From: Rhizobium sp. 007
Lineage (GTDB): Bacteria; Pseudomonadota; Alphaproteobacteria; Rhizobiales; Rhizobiaceae
Assembly: GCF_015353075.1 (NCBI RefSeq)
Contig: NZ_CP064188.1
Coordinates: forward strand, 682,001 to 746,000
Length of the DNA stretch: 64,000 bases
Direction of reading: 5' to 3'
Made by a program: the position numbers and the translations under genes. This document shows, piece after piece, positions 50,208 through 58,776 of the stretch. Within the stretch, counting starts at the first letter, position 1. Each line of letters begins with the position of its first letter. Below the pieces are notes generated by a model that worked only from the letters and a program-made list of their open reading frames with translations, ran no database searches and was not told the origin of the DNA.

Positions 50208-51722
50208 TCAGGTCCTTGCGTAAAGGTCGGCGTATTTCTGCCGAAGAACGTTCTTTTGCACCTTGCCCATGGCATTGCGCGGCAAGTCCTCGGCGAAGAT
50301 GATGCGCTTCGGCTGCTTGTACCGTGCGAGCCGGTCGTGGAGCGCATGAAGAATGGCGCCTTCGTCAAGCACCGTATTGGCTTTGCGCACCACGATGGCC
50401 GTGACGCCCTCTCCGAAATCGGGATGAGGAACTCCGATGACGGCACTTTCGGCGACGCCATCGAGTTGGTCGATCTCGCCTTCGACCTCCTTGGGGTAGA
50501 TGTTGTATCCGCCGGAAATCACCAGGTCCTTGCTACGACCGACAATGTGGACATAGCCGTCCGTGTCGATCTTGCCGAGGTCGCCGCTGATGAAGAACCC
50601 GTCGGAGGTGAATTCGGCTGCCGTCTTTTCCGGCATTCGCCAGTAGCCCTTGAAGACGTTCGGCCCCTTGATTTCGATCATCCCGGTTTCATCGGGCGGC
50701 AGCACGGCGCCGGTGGCCGGATCCGTAACGCGCACCGTCACTCCAGGAAGGGGCAAGCCGACTGTTCCGGCGATCCGCGCTCCGTCGTAGGGATTGGACG
50801 TATTCATGTTGGTTTCGGTCATCCCGTAGCGCTCAAGGATGGCATGACCGGTGCGCTTTTCGAACTCGACATGCGTTTCGGCAAGCAGGGGCGCCGAACC
50901 AGAAACGAAGAGGCGCATATTCGCGACCGCCTGCTTGTCGAGGCGGCGGCTCTGCAGGAGGCGCACGTAAAAGGTCGGGACACCCATCAGCATGGTCGCC
51001 TGCGGCATCAGCGCCACGACCTCGTCTGCATCGAACTTCGACAGCAGGAACATCGAGGCACCGGCAAGTAAAGTGACGTTGGTGGCAACGAACAGCCCGT
51101 GCGTGTGGAAGATGGGCAATGCGTGGATCAGACGATCGCCGGATGTAACGCGCCAGCAATCGCGCAAGGTCGTGGCGTTTGAAAGAAGATTTCCATGCGT
51201 GAGCATCGCCCCCTTGGAGCGGCCCGTGGTTCCTGAGGTGTAAAGGATCGCTGCCAGATCATCTGCCGAACATGACGCATCCACGAAATCAAGTGGTTCG
51301 TCCCTCGCAAGATCGAGCAACGAGCCCGTACCGTCTGCGTCGAGCGTTTCGACGATTGCGCCATGAGCCTTCGCAATTGTTGCGACCGCCTCACGCTGAA
51401 CTGGCGAGACCACAACCAGGCGCGGCTCGGCATCGCCAATGAAGTAGTCGAGTTCGGCGAGCGTGTAGGCTGTATTCAGTGGCAGATAGACAGCGCCACA
51501 GCGAAGGCAGGCCAGGTAGAGGATCAGGGCTTCGGCGCTCTTTTCCACCTGCACGGCAACCCGATCGCCGGGACGAATACCGAGGGCGTCGATCGCACTG
51601 GCGATACGGCCTGAAAGGTCCAGCGCCTCGTCGTAGGTCCAGATCCGTCCGCCATTGATGCGGATGAATGGCGCATTGCCGGGTGCGGCAGCCCGTATGG
51701 CGTCGAAAAGATGGTTGCTCAT
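50208..51722 (-). CDS. matB: Malonyl-CoA synthetase MatB
   Basis: The 504-residue AMP-forming acyl-CoA synthetase has the P-loop YTSGTTGRSKGAMLTHGN near residue 164, RYGMTETNMNTSNPY near 301 and the C-terminal lysine region MGKVQKNVLRQKY. These match MatB, which makes malonyl-CoA from malonate, CoA and ATP. ATG 51722 follows GGAGGGCG. It lies between the malonyl-CoA decarboxylase and transporter genes. Confidence 0.93.
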   Translation of the reverse strand: MSNHLFDAIRAAAPGNAPFIRINGGRIWTYDEALDLSGRIASAIDALGIRPGDRVAVQVEKSAEALILYLACLRCGAVYLPLNTAYTLAELDYFIGDAEPRLVVVSPVQREAVATIAKAHGAIVETLDADGTGSLLDLARDEPLDFVDASCSADDLAAILYTSGTTGRSKGAMLTHGNLLSNATTLRDCWRVTSGDRLIHALPIFHTHGLFVATNVTLLAGASMFLLSKFDADEVVALMPQATMLMGVPTFYVRLLQSRRLDKQAVANMRLFVSGSAPLLAETHVEFEKRTGHAILERYGMTETNMNTSNPYDGARIAGTVGLPLPGVTVRVTDPATGAVLPPDETGMIEIKGPNVFKGYWRMPEKTAAEFTSDGFFISGDLGKIDTDGYVHIVGRSKDLVISGGYNIYPKEVEGEIDQLDGVAESAVIGVPHPDFGEGVTAIVVRKANTVLDEGAILHALHDRLARYKQPKRIIFAEDLPRNAMGKVQKNVLRQKYADLYART

Positions 51723-51745
51723 GTCGCCCTCCTCCAATTGCTGTT

Positions 51746-53131
51746 TTACGACTCGCGCGAAAGTCCGCGAAGCCTGACGACTTTTGTGGCGTCCCCGTTG
51801 CGGCCGAGGAGATTTTTGACAGCCGGTGAGGCTGCAACTTCGCCACGCTGCGCAAGGGCCTCGTGGTTGGCTACGATGTCGTCGAGCTTGTAGAGATAGT
51901 TGACCATCAGGCCGTGCGCCTGCGTCATCGCCCTGGCCGAGTGGTCGGCCAGAAAATTCAATCTTTCCAGTCGCGCCCCGTTGCCCAGATGGAAACGGGC
52001 GACAGGATCAAGCGGGCGACCCTGCGGCGTGCGTTCGATCAAAAAATACCGCGCCGCAAGCGGCAGCAACACGCGCTCCACCTCAACCGCCTTGGCCCTG
52101 TCGTCTGCCCATCTCGGGTCGTCAAGTAGCGCCAGGGTTTTGCGATCGGCATCCGACGGCACCGGGCTGGCTGCCGAGGCACGCGCTTTGGCAAGCCAGC
52201 GGGCAAAGCCTGGAACGGGCGAGAGCGTCACAAAATTCTTCAATCCGGGCAGGTCTCGCCGCAGGTCCTCGACGACCTGCTTGATCAGAAAGTTGCCGAA
52301 GGAGATTCCGCGGAGGCCGTCCTGGCAATTGGAGATCGAATAGAAGACAGCCGTCGTCGCCTCGTCGGCGTTGATCTGCTCTCTGCCTTCGTCGAGCACG
52401 TCCGCGATGGTGTTTGGTACCGACCGCGTGAGTGCCACCTCGACGAAGACAAGCGGTTCGTCTGCGAGGCGAGGATGGAAAAAGGCAAAGCAGCGACGGT
52501 CGGCTGGCGCCAGGCGGCGGCGCAACTCCTCCCAACTGGCGATCTCGTGCACGGCTTCGTATTTGATGATCTTTTCGAGAATGTGAGCCGGCGTCGACCA
52601 GTCGATTGGCCGAAGTGTGAGAAAGCCGCGATTGAACCAGGAGCCGAAGAGGTGGGCAAAGTCAGTGTCGATGGCGCGATATTCGTCCGCTTGCGCGGCT
52701 AAAGCTAGAAGTTGCTGACGCATCTGGACCAGCTTGGCCGTACCATTGGGCGCTTGGTTCAATCGGCGCAGGAGTTCCTGGCGCCGTGGTTCAGCTGCCT
52801 GATGGAGCGCCGTGATCGTCGCGGAGTTCTTTTGAGCACGATACGTTTCGATCGCCTGATCGAGTTTGGCCGTGTCTGGCCCGAACCTGTCATAGAGCAT
52901 TTGCAGAAACTGTTGCACGCCGTTTGCTTCGAGTTTGCTCCACCGATCGAGGATCTCGGCAGCGATGGCCATCCCGGACGCCTCGCCGCGGCTCGACATC
53001 AGCATTTCACAGAGGGTTTCGAAATCGACTTTTGTTGCATCCGCCGGCGTACGCGAATCCGCAAACAAAAGCTTGCGTCCGCGATCCGTGATGTTTTGCA
53101 GCATGTCGCTGAAAAATGAGGTTCCAGGCAT
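51746..53131 (-). CDS. matA: Malonyl-CoA decarboxylase MatA
   Basis: The 461-residue enzyme has the malonyl-CoA decarboxylase fold. An N-terminal helical domain is followed by a GNAT-like catalytic domain with FFHPRLADEPLVFVEVAL, FYSISNCQDGLRGISFGNFLIKQV and the C-terminal FHLGNGARLERLNFLAD. It converts malonyl-CoA to acetyl-CoA and CO2. ATG 53131 follows GGGAGGAG. It is the first gene of matABC, under the MatR operator at 53247-53260. Confidence 0.94.
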   Translation of the reverse strand: MPGTSFFSDMLQNITDRGRKLLFADSRTPADATKVDFETLCEMLMSSRGEASGMAIAAEILDRWSKLEANGVQQFLQMLYDRFGPDTAKLDQAIETYRAQKNSATITALHQAAEPRRQELLRRLNQAPNGTAKLVQMRQQLLALAAQADEYRAIDTDFAHLFGSWFNRGFLTLRPIDWSTPAHILEKIIKYEAVHEIASWEELRRRLAPADRRCFAFFHPRLADEPLVFVEVALTRSVPNTIADVLDEGREQINADEATTAVFYSISNCQDGLRGISFGNFLIKQVVEDLRRDLPGLKNFVTLSPVPGFARWLAKARASAASPVPSDADRKTLALLDDPRWADDRAKAVEVERVLLPLAARYFLIERTPQGRPLDPVARFHLGNGARLERLNFLADHSARAMTQAHGLMVNYLYKLDDIVANHEALAQRGEVAASPAVKNLLGRNGDATKVVRLRGLSRES

Positions 53132-53246
53132 GCCATTCTCCTCCCTGCTTCGCGGCGATAAAGGCGTCCCCGTCGCCACCGTTCTCATTTCTAAGGCTTC
53201 GCGGTATAGTATTTAAATTGGCGCATATCGCGTACAATGTCAATGA

Positions 53247-53260
53247 TTGTGTATACAAGA
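53247..53260. promoter_or_regulatory. MatR operator
   Basis: Read on the minus strand, TCTTGTATACACAA differs at one base from the MatR site I remember from Rhizobium leguminosarum (TCTTGTATACACGA). Its core TGTATACA (53250-53257) is a perfect palindrome. It lies 116 bases upstream of matA and 32 bases before matR, between the divergent genes. Confidence 0.75.
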
Positions 53261-53291
53261 AACTGATTTGAGTATTATGAAGGTGGAACGC

Positions 53292-53942
53292 ATGTCTGAA
53301 AATGTTGGCAGGTGGCTTCGAGACGAGATTGAAAATGCCATTCTTTCCAATGAGTTCGCGCCCGGCGAACGGTTGGACGAGATGGTGCTCGCCACCCGGT
53401 TCGGTGTATCGCGGACACCCGTCCGCGAGGCGCTGATGCAACTCAATGCGATTGGGCTTATCGAAATTCGCCCGCGCCGGGGGGCTATCGTCATCGATCC
53501 GGCGCCGCACAGAATTTTCGAGATGTTTGAGGTCATGGCGGAGCTCGAAGGCCTGGCCGGATCGCTCGCCGCCCGCCGGCTGGACGACGAATCTCGCGCG
53601 GCAATCACGGCTGCCCACAGGCGCTGTGAGCTGTCAGCCGGGGCCGGCGACAGCGACGCCTATTATTACGACAACGAGGAATTCCATAAGGCCATCTACG
53701 CAGCAAGCCGCAGCGAGTTCCTTGAGGAGCAGTGCCTGCAACTGCATCGGCGCTTGCGCCCTTATCGGCGACTTCAGCTGCGTGTGCGTAACCGCCTGTC
53801 GACGTCCTTTTCCGAACATTGCACCATTGTCGATGCAATTTTCGCCGGAAACGGCGAGGAGGCTCGCCGCCTGTTGCGGGTACATGTCGGAATACAAGGC
53901 GAGAGGTTCAGCGATCTGGTAGCCAGCATGACGACAAGGTGA
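53292..53942 (+). CDS. matR: GntR-family regulator of malonate use, MatR
   Basis: This is a 216-residue FadR/FCD-type regulator with an N-terminal winged helix (ERLDEMVLATRFGVSRTPVREALMQLNAIGLIEIRPRRGA) and a helical ligand domain. ATG 53292 follows AAGGTGG; an upstream ATG at 53277 has no ribosome site. It diverges from matABC and should repress it until malonate binds. Confidence 0.93.
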   Translation: MSENVGRWLRDEIENAILSNEFAPGERLDEMVLATRFGVSRTPVREALMQLNAIGLIEIRPRRGAIVIDPAPHRIFEMFEVMAELEGLAGSLAARRLDDESRAAITAAHRRCELSAGAGDSDAYYYDNEEFHKAIYAASRSEFLEEQCLQLHRRLRPYRRLQLRVRNRLSTSFSEHCTIVDAIFAGNGEEARRLLRVHVGIQGERFSDLVASMTTR

Positions 53943-54247
53943 GCGCAGGTCGAAGGTAGCAAGCTGGCGCCACCGGCATTTCTGTGCGTTCTGGAATCCC
54001 AGCGTAACCTGAAAAGGATATGAGCGCAGGTTCGTCGGCCATTTCGCCTGGCATGGGTCGGGCGTCCTAGTGTCGGATTTGGCGCTAGTGATCGAATTCA
54101 TCTTTGCACTCAGATGGAGATAATCCTTCAAGCATGCTTTCAGAAGCAGATGCTCTGCCGGCAATGGTTTTGGAGATTGCATTGCGCACGGAGAGGTCAT
54201 ATATTCTGTACGAAATATAAGGCATCAGATGTGGCGAGGTGATAGCG
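53943..54247. other. 305-base intergenic region, no gene seen
   Basis: No credible frame lies between matR and the Xre antitoxin gene; long minus-strand frames overlap matR and look random. Confidence 0.5.
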
Positions 54248-54637
54248 ATGGCTGAGGCCATGAAGATTGCAAGGCAGAATGGGCCGCTGGTTCTATCGTA
54301 TATGGATAGGTCTGGCAGGATCGTAGTCGATCGGCTCGTGGACGGGTTCGGCATGTCCAAGACCCAGCTCGCAGAAACCGCAGGGCTTGCACGAGAGACG
54401 CTGTATCGGGTGGAGCGCAGCGGCACGGCCAAAACGCAAGGTCGCCTGCGTGAAATGCTCGAGATCATCAGCCGCGTTACAGATTGGGCGGGCGGTAAAG
54501 AGCAGGCCATGGCCTGGTATCGGGCCCAGCCGCTTCCGGCATTCGGCGGGCGCACCGCCGAATCGCTCGTGAAAGACGGCAAGGCAGCTGCCGTTCGCGA
54601 ATACCTCGATCATATGGCCCTCGGCGGTTTTGCTTGA
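54248..54637 (+). CDS. Xre/MbcA/ParS-family antitoxin
   Basis: The 129-residue antitoxin has an N-terminal Xre-like helix-turn-helix (SKTQLAETAGLARETLYRVERSGTAKTQGRLREMLEIISRV). The C-terminal MbcA/ParS toxin-binding domain (AMAWYRAQPLPAFGGRTAESLVKDGKAAAVREYLDHMALGG) is the standard partner of RES toxins. ATG 54248 follows GCGAGG; a GTG nine bases upstream is less likely. It overlaps the toxin gene by four bases. Confidence 0.92.
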   Translation: MAEAMKIARQNGPLVLSYMDRSGRIVVDRLVDGFGMSKTQLAETAGLARETLYRVERSGTAKTQGRLREMLEIISRVTDWAGGKEQAMAWYRAQPLPAFGGRTAESLVKDGKAAAVREYLDHMALGGFA

Positions 54638-55152
54638 GGTTCGTCGGAACCTGCTATCGGGCGCATGATCCTCGTTGGGCCTTCAAGCCGGTCTCCGGTG
54701 ATGGAGCGGCGATCAGGGGTGCGCGTTTCAATCCCAAGGGTGTGCCAGCGCTCTATCTGGGCCTGAGCATCATGACGGCAGTGAAGGAGGCCAATCAAGG
54801 CTTTGCTCATCGGATCGATCCGTGTGTGCTCTGCTCCTACGAGGTCGATTGCGACCATATCGTGGATCTGACGGTAGAAGAGGGAAGGGGAGGATTTTCC
54901 GTCGCATTGGTGGATATGGCCTGCGCATGGGCTACGGCTCTTAGTATTGGAGATCGGCCGGCGTCGTGGGCGATTTACGATCGCCTGCGACCTCAAGGCG
55001 TTTCAGGTATTCTTGTTCCGAGCTTCGCGCCCGGGGCCGAGGGCGATGACAAGAATCTCGTGCTCTGGGACTGGGGCGCGGCGCTTCCGCACAAGGTAAC
55101 GGTGGTCGATCCAAGCGGTCGGATGCCGAAAGACCAGCTGTCCTGGCGCTGA
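54634..55152 (+). CDS. RES-domain toxin
   Basis: The 172-residue RES toxin has the conserved residues of the family: Arg in CYRAHDPRWAF, Arg in GARFNPKGVPALYL, Glu in TAVKEA and Ser in GILVPSFA. RES toxins degrade NAD. The start is TTG overlapping the antitoxin stop (TTGA). The domain looks complete, so this pair is probably active. Confidence 0.92.
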   Translation: MRFVGTCYRAHDPRWAFKPVSGDGAAIRGARFNPKGVPALYLGLSIMTAVKEANQGFAHRIDPCVLCSYEVDCDHIVDLTVEEGRGGFSVALVDMACAWATALSIGDRPASWAIYDRLRPQGVSGILVPSFAPGAEGDDKNLVLWDWGAALPHKVTVVDPSGRMPKDQLSWR

Positions 55153-55167
55153 GGCGACGGGATGCTC

Positions 55168-55877
55168 TTAGGGTGGTGGGTCCAATCGAATTTCACTATC
55201 GAAGGGCTCCTTCGTTGAAGCAACGGGCTGACAAGCTTCAGGCAGACGGGCCTCGTCCAGGAGGGCCCTGACGGAGGACGGTTGCCATTTACGGCCCCCA
55301 CGCGCCGGCGGCCCACGCATCTGGTCCAACTGAGCTGCAATGTCGCGCAACGAAAGATCAGGATCGGCAATTGCGATCCCGGCGACCAGTTTCATCAGAT
55401 GAGCCTCAGGGGGCCGCCGCGGCGACCGGGCAAGCAGTTCTGGTTCCACAAGCTTTTCGCGTACCATCCGATGGATCGCCCGGTGAAGTCGTTCGGCCGT
55501 CCAGTCGTGACCTCGGCTATTGAGGATTCGCATGACATTGTCCCAACTGTGCTGCGGCCGTACGGTGGGCAGTCATGTCTGCGCCGACGAGATCAGTTCG
55601 TTCAGGTAGGCTCGTTCGCGAGCCGCTGAAACGGCACGGATTGCCTCCGGGCGACGTTCGCGAGGGCCGGGGTTGCCGGCAAGTCGGCCAGCCTGCCTTG
55701 GCGGCCTTCATATCGGCCTTCGTGCGCTCCGCAATAAGGGCGCGCTCGAGCTGGGCGACAGCGCCGAGCACTTGCAAGGAAAACATGCCCTGCGGTGTGG
55801 AAGTATCGATCGCCTTTCGACTGCTGCTCTGGAATATTTGAGCTATTTGAAAGAAAGCTGGTGACGTTCCTAGCCAT
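55168..55877 (-). pseudogene. Serine site-specific recombinase (resolvase) relic
   Basis: Fragments on the minus strand form a resolvase/invertase. AIDTSTPQGMFSLQVLGAVAQLERALIAERT (about 55725-55815) is the C-terminal part of the catalytic domain. ARERAYLNELISSAQ is followed by an in-frame TGA in place of an expected Trp codon, and RILNSRGHDWTAERLHRAIHRMVREKL plus LSLRDIAAQL / GGRKWQPSSVRALL form the C-terminal DNA-binding part ending at 55168. The first half of the catalytic domain, with the active serine, is missing, and a frameshift separates the blocks. It is a dead mobile-element gene beside the Xre-RES pair. Confidence 0.8.
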
Positions 55878-55889
55878 ACCGTTTGCTAG

Positions 55890-56054
55890 GTGGGGAATGA
55901 TGATGAGGAGTTGCCTGCGCCGGCCGCAATCTACAAGGTTTGGCTAAAGCCTATCGACACTGCGCTGCTCCTCGACGTCATGAATTTCCCCGACGAACGC
56001 CCGGAGGTTCGACTCGTTGCACGTAAACAGCGCATTGGACTCGTGACGGAATGA
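55890..56054 (+). CDS. Possible small protein (54 aa)
   Basis: A frame from GTG 55890 encodes a coherent small protein (AAIYKVWLKPIDTALLLDVMNFPDERPEVRLVARKQRIGLVTE) and is followed about 100 bases later by a strong rho-independent terminator. No family was recognised and no good ribosome site is visible. The amino-acid pattern looks protein-like; coding status is uncertain. Confidence 0.3.
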   Translation: MGNDDEELPAPAAIYKVWLKPIDTALLLDVMNFPDERPEVRLVARKQRIGLVTE

Positions 56055-56151
56055 TGCCCACGACCGCTGAAGCCGTTGGATGCCTCGCTGTGAATCAGGA
56101 CCGAGTCGATACCTGGATGCGACGTGCAATCTCCCTAAACCCTCGACCTAA

Positions 56152-56196
56152 AGCGGGGCCGCGACCGGTGCGCCGATCGCGACCCCGCTGTTTTTT
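56152..56196 (+). terminator. Strong rho-independent terminator
   Basis: AGCGGGG-CCGCGA pairs with TCGCGA-CCCCGCT (one mismatch) and is followed by TTTTTT. No certain gene on the plus strand ends nearby, so it points to a small gene or RNA at 55.9-56.1 kb. Confidence 0.85.
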
Positions 56197-56368
56197 CTGT
56201 TTCTGCAGTACTTCCAGACCGTCGCCGGATATCGGCGGGGTCAACCTTTTTGTGCTGAATCGCGGAGGGGAGCCGAAACAATGCCTGCCACCATGCTTGG
56301 TCAGGGCGACGCGCAATATAAGAGCGGTCGAAGGCGCTGAGATCGTCATCCTCCTGCCGGAGAGCAGT

Positions 56369-56803
56369 TCATCCTGTCCAATACCTCGGCCCCGGCCCCT
56401 TGCGTCCTGCTACATCAGCAGGGTTGGCCAGGCTACAGCGGTCGATCGACAGGCAGCCACAGCCGATGCACTCGGTAAGCCCGGTCCGCAGGCGCTGCAA
56501 CTCGGCTATGCGCTGGTCGATGCGCTTTGCCCACTCCCCCGACAATCGCGACCAATCCCGACGCGAGGGCACGCGTTCGGCTGGCAACTTGGCGAGCTCG
56601 GCGCCGATCTCCTCAAGCGTCAACCCAATGCGCTGCGCGAAAATGACGAAGGCGATCCGGCGCAACACGGACCGGTGATAGCGCCTATGCCCCGACCCGG
56701 CCCGCTCGGACGCTATCAGCCCACGCTCCTCGTAAAAACGCAGGGCTGACGAGGCGACGCCGCTACGACGCGACACTTCTGTGATGGTCAGCATCGAATC
56801 CAT
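56369..56803 (-). CDS. soxR: Redox-sensitive transcriptional activator SoxR
   Basis: This 144-residue MerR-family regulator has an N-terminal winged helix (LTITEVSRRSGVASSALRFYEERGLIASERAGSGHRRY) and the diagnostic [2Fe-2S] motif CIGCGCLSIDRC near residue 112. SoxR is activated by oxidation of its cluster by redox-cycling compounds. ATG 56803 or the ATG at 56794 may be the start. It diverges from an SDR gene across a near-perfect SoxR box. Confidence 0.95.
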   Translation of the reverse strand: MDSMLTITEVSRRSGVASSALRFYEERGLIASERAGSGHRRYHRSVLRRIAFVIFAQRIGLTLEEIGAELAKLPAERVPSRRDWSRLSGEWAKRIDQRIAELQRLRTGLTECIGCGCLSIDRCSLANPADVAGRKGPGPRYWTG

Positions 56804-56833
56804 GCATAAACGAGAGCACGATTCTCGCTTGAC

Positions 56834-56849
56834 TTCAAGTTAACTTGAA
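56834..56849. promoter_or_regulatory. SoxR box
   Basis: TTCAAGTTAACTTGAA is a perfect 16-base palindrome with the core CAAGTTAACTTG of the known SoxR box. TTGACT (56829-56834) and TAGCAA (56854-56859) are spaced 19 bases, the overlong spacing expected for MerR-family activation of the SDR gene. Confidence 0.88.
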
Positions 56850-56889
56850 CTTGTAGCAAATACCTTTGCGGATTGAAGGAGCACCGGCT

Positions 56890-57612
56890 ATGCAGACGAA
56901 TATCGATCTTCAGGGACTGCGTGTGGCCGTCACCGGCGGCACGTCTGGCCTCGGACTGGCGCTTGTGCGGCAGCTTGCCGAAAGGGGTGCGCGCGTCGCC
57001 TTCGTCGCCCGCACCGCAGCGAATGTCGAACGCATAGCAGACGAGACTGGCGCGCACGGCATTGTCGCCGATATCGGCAAGAAGGACGACATTTACCCGA
57101 TGGCCATGCAGGTCAACGCCATCCTTGGCGGAGTCGACGTCCTGATCAACAATGCGTCGAACCTCGGTCCTGTCCCTCTGGCGCTTCTGGCCGATACAGA
57201 GTGTGAGGAGCTGGAAGCAGCGCTTGCAGTCAACCTCCTCGGCGCGTTCCGGCTGACGAAAGCCCTGTTCGGCGCGCTTGCCGCGTCCGCTCGCGAGGGC
57301 CGCGGCGCGGTGGTGGTCAACATCTCCAGCGACGCGGCGGTGACTGCCTATCCCGGCTGGGGCGCGTATGGTGCGAGCAAGGCCGCTCTTGCCCATTTGA
57401 CGGCGATCTGGGACGAGGAGGCGAAAGACGATGGTATAAGGATCCTCGCGCTCGACCCCGGCGATATGGACACCACGCTACACGCGCTGGCGGTTCCTGA
57501 CGCCGATCCATCGGCATTGAAGCGTCCCGAACTGGCCGCTGCCGAGATCATTGAAAAGATGCTCGACGCGTTGCCGGTCTGGGCTGGGCTTCACGCCGGA
57601 GAACATGCATGA
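56890..57612 (+). CDS. SDR-family oxidoreductase (SoxR-regulated)
   Basis: The 240-residue short-chain dehydrogenase has the N-terminal cofactor loop TGGTSGLG, INNASNLG (a variant of NNAG), the catalytic YGASKAALAHL and an active serine in NISSDAA. ATG 56890 follows AAGGAGCACC. Its promoter carries the SoxR box, so it is probably induced by redox-cycling agents and may reduce a quinone or aldehyde (inference). It overlaps the QueA paralogue gene by four bases. Confidence 0.92.
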   Translation: MQTNIDLQGLRVAVTGGTSGLGLALVRQLAERGARVAFVARTAANVERIADETGAHGIVADIGKKDDIYPMAMQVNAILGGVDVLINNASNLGPVPLALLADTECEELEAALAVNLLGAFRLTKALFGALAASAREGRGAVVVNISSDAAVTAYPGWGAYGASKAALAHLTAIWDEEAKDDGIRILALDPGDMDTTLHALAVPDADPSALKRPELAAAEIIEKMLDALPVWAGLHAGEHA

Positions 57613-58709
57613 TCGCCGCCGACCGCCCCGATCGGCACTCCGCCAGGCTGCTCGTCGTCGAGGCGGACGGCACGATGCGGGATCTGCCGCGCGTCGGGCT
57701 CGCGACGCTTTTCAATCCCGGCGATCTGGTCGTCGCCAATGACGCCGCAACCTTGCCTGCTAGCTTGCACGGCACGCATGTCCCAACGGGCAAGGCGATC
57801 GAGATCCGCCTGGCAGGCTGGCTATCACTTCCCGGTCCCACCCGCTTCGTGGCGATTGCCTTCGGCTCGGGCGATCACCGCACGCGCACGGAAGACCGGT
57901 TGCCTCCGCCGACGCTGGCAGCAGGCCACCGCCTCCGGCTCGGCCCACTTGAAGGGGTCGTCGAGCGTCTTCTCGACCATCCTCGACTACTCGAGCTGTG
58001 CTTTTCAGGCAACCGCGCAGCGGTGCTTGCAGGAATGGCGCAGCACGGCCGGCCAATCCAATACGCGAATGTTCCTGAGCCGTTGGCATTGTGGGATGTT
58101 TGGACGAAGATTGCCGCCCGGCCGTTCGCGTTCGAGGCGCCGTCGGCAGGCTTCGCGCTCGACTGGCGCACGCTCAACGCCTGGCGCCGGCGCGACGTTG
58201 GCTTCGCAACACTCACGCATGCCGCGGGCGTTTCTTCCACCGGCGATCCGGCGCTCGACTCGCGCCTTCCCTTCGATGAGCCATATTGCATCTCTGAGCG
58301 CACCGCAGCGCAGGTCGCGCGGGCAAAGCTCCGCGGCAGCCGCATCATCGCGATCGGCACGAGCGTCGTGCGCGCGCTCGAGGCAACCGTTAATCCCGAT
58401 GGCAGCGTGCGCGCCGGAAATGGCATTGCGACAGGGCGCATAGCGCGGGACACTGCGCTTCGCGTGGTCGATGCGATTCTCACGGGCGTCCACCAGCCCG
58501 GCGAAAGCCACTTCGAGCTCCTGCGCGCCTTCGCCGATGATAACTTGCTCGCCAAGGCCTCCGCAGCGCTCACCGCGTGCGGCTACCGCGCGCATGAATT
58601 CGGCGATTCTGTGCTGCTGAACTGCTCGCCGCTGCTTTTATCGATGCGATCAGCGGAGCTCGTCGAGGTGCATAGTCCTTTGCCTAACCAATCGGAGCGC
58701 TGGCATTAG
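57609..58709 (+). CDS. S-adenosylmethionine:tRNA ribosyltransferase-isomerase (QueA) paralogue
   Basis: The 366-residue protein has QueA motifs: GDLVVANDAATLPASL near residue 38, a middle GRPIQYANVPEPLALWDVWTKIAARP (QueA has PYI-like residues here), FATLTHAAGVSS and the C-terminal GVHQPGESHFELLRAF. QueA transfers the ribosyl part of SAM to preQ1 in tRNA. The canonical N-terminus (DFDLPxxLIA) is missing, and the gene sits under a SoxR box, translationally coupled to an SDR. This suggests a paralogue with a different substrate rather than the housekeeping enzyme. Confidence 0.8.
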   Translation: MIAADRPDRHSARLLVVEADGTMRDLPRVGLATLFNPGDLVVANDAATLPASLHGTHVPTGKAIEIRLAGWLSLPGPTRFVAIAFGSGDHRTRTEDRLPPPTLAAGHRLRLGPLEGVVERLLDHPRLLELCFSGNRAAVLAGMAQHGRPIQYANVPEPLALWDVWTKIAARPFAFEAPSAGFALDWRTLNAWRRRDVGFATLTHAAGVSSTGDPALDSRLPFDEPYCISERTAAQVARAKLRGSRIIAIGTSVVRALEATVNPDGSVRAGNGIATGRIARDTALRVVDAILTGVHQPGESHFELLRAFADDNLLAKASAALTACGYRAHEFGDSVLLNCSPLLLSMRSAELVEVHSPLPNQSERWH

Positions 58710-58776
58710 ATGTGGTGTCCGCGCTGGCAAATCGATGTAGCTTATCGAACGATTCTCCGTTTTGATCCGCAGGCCA

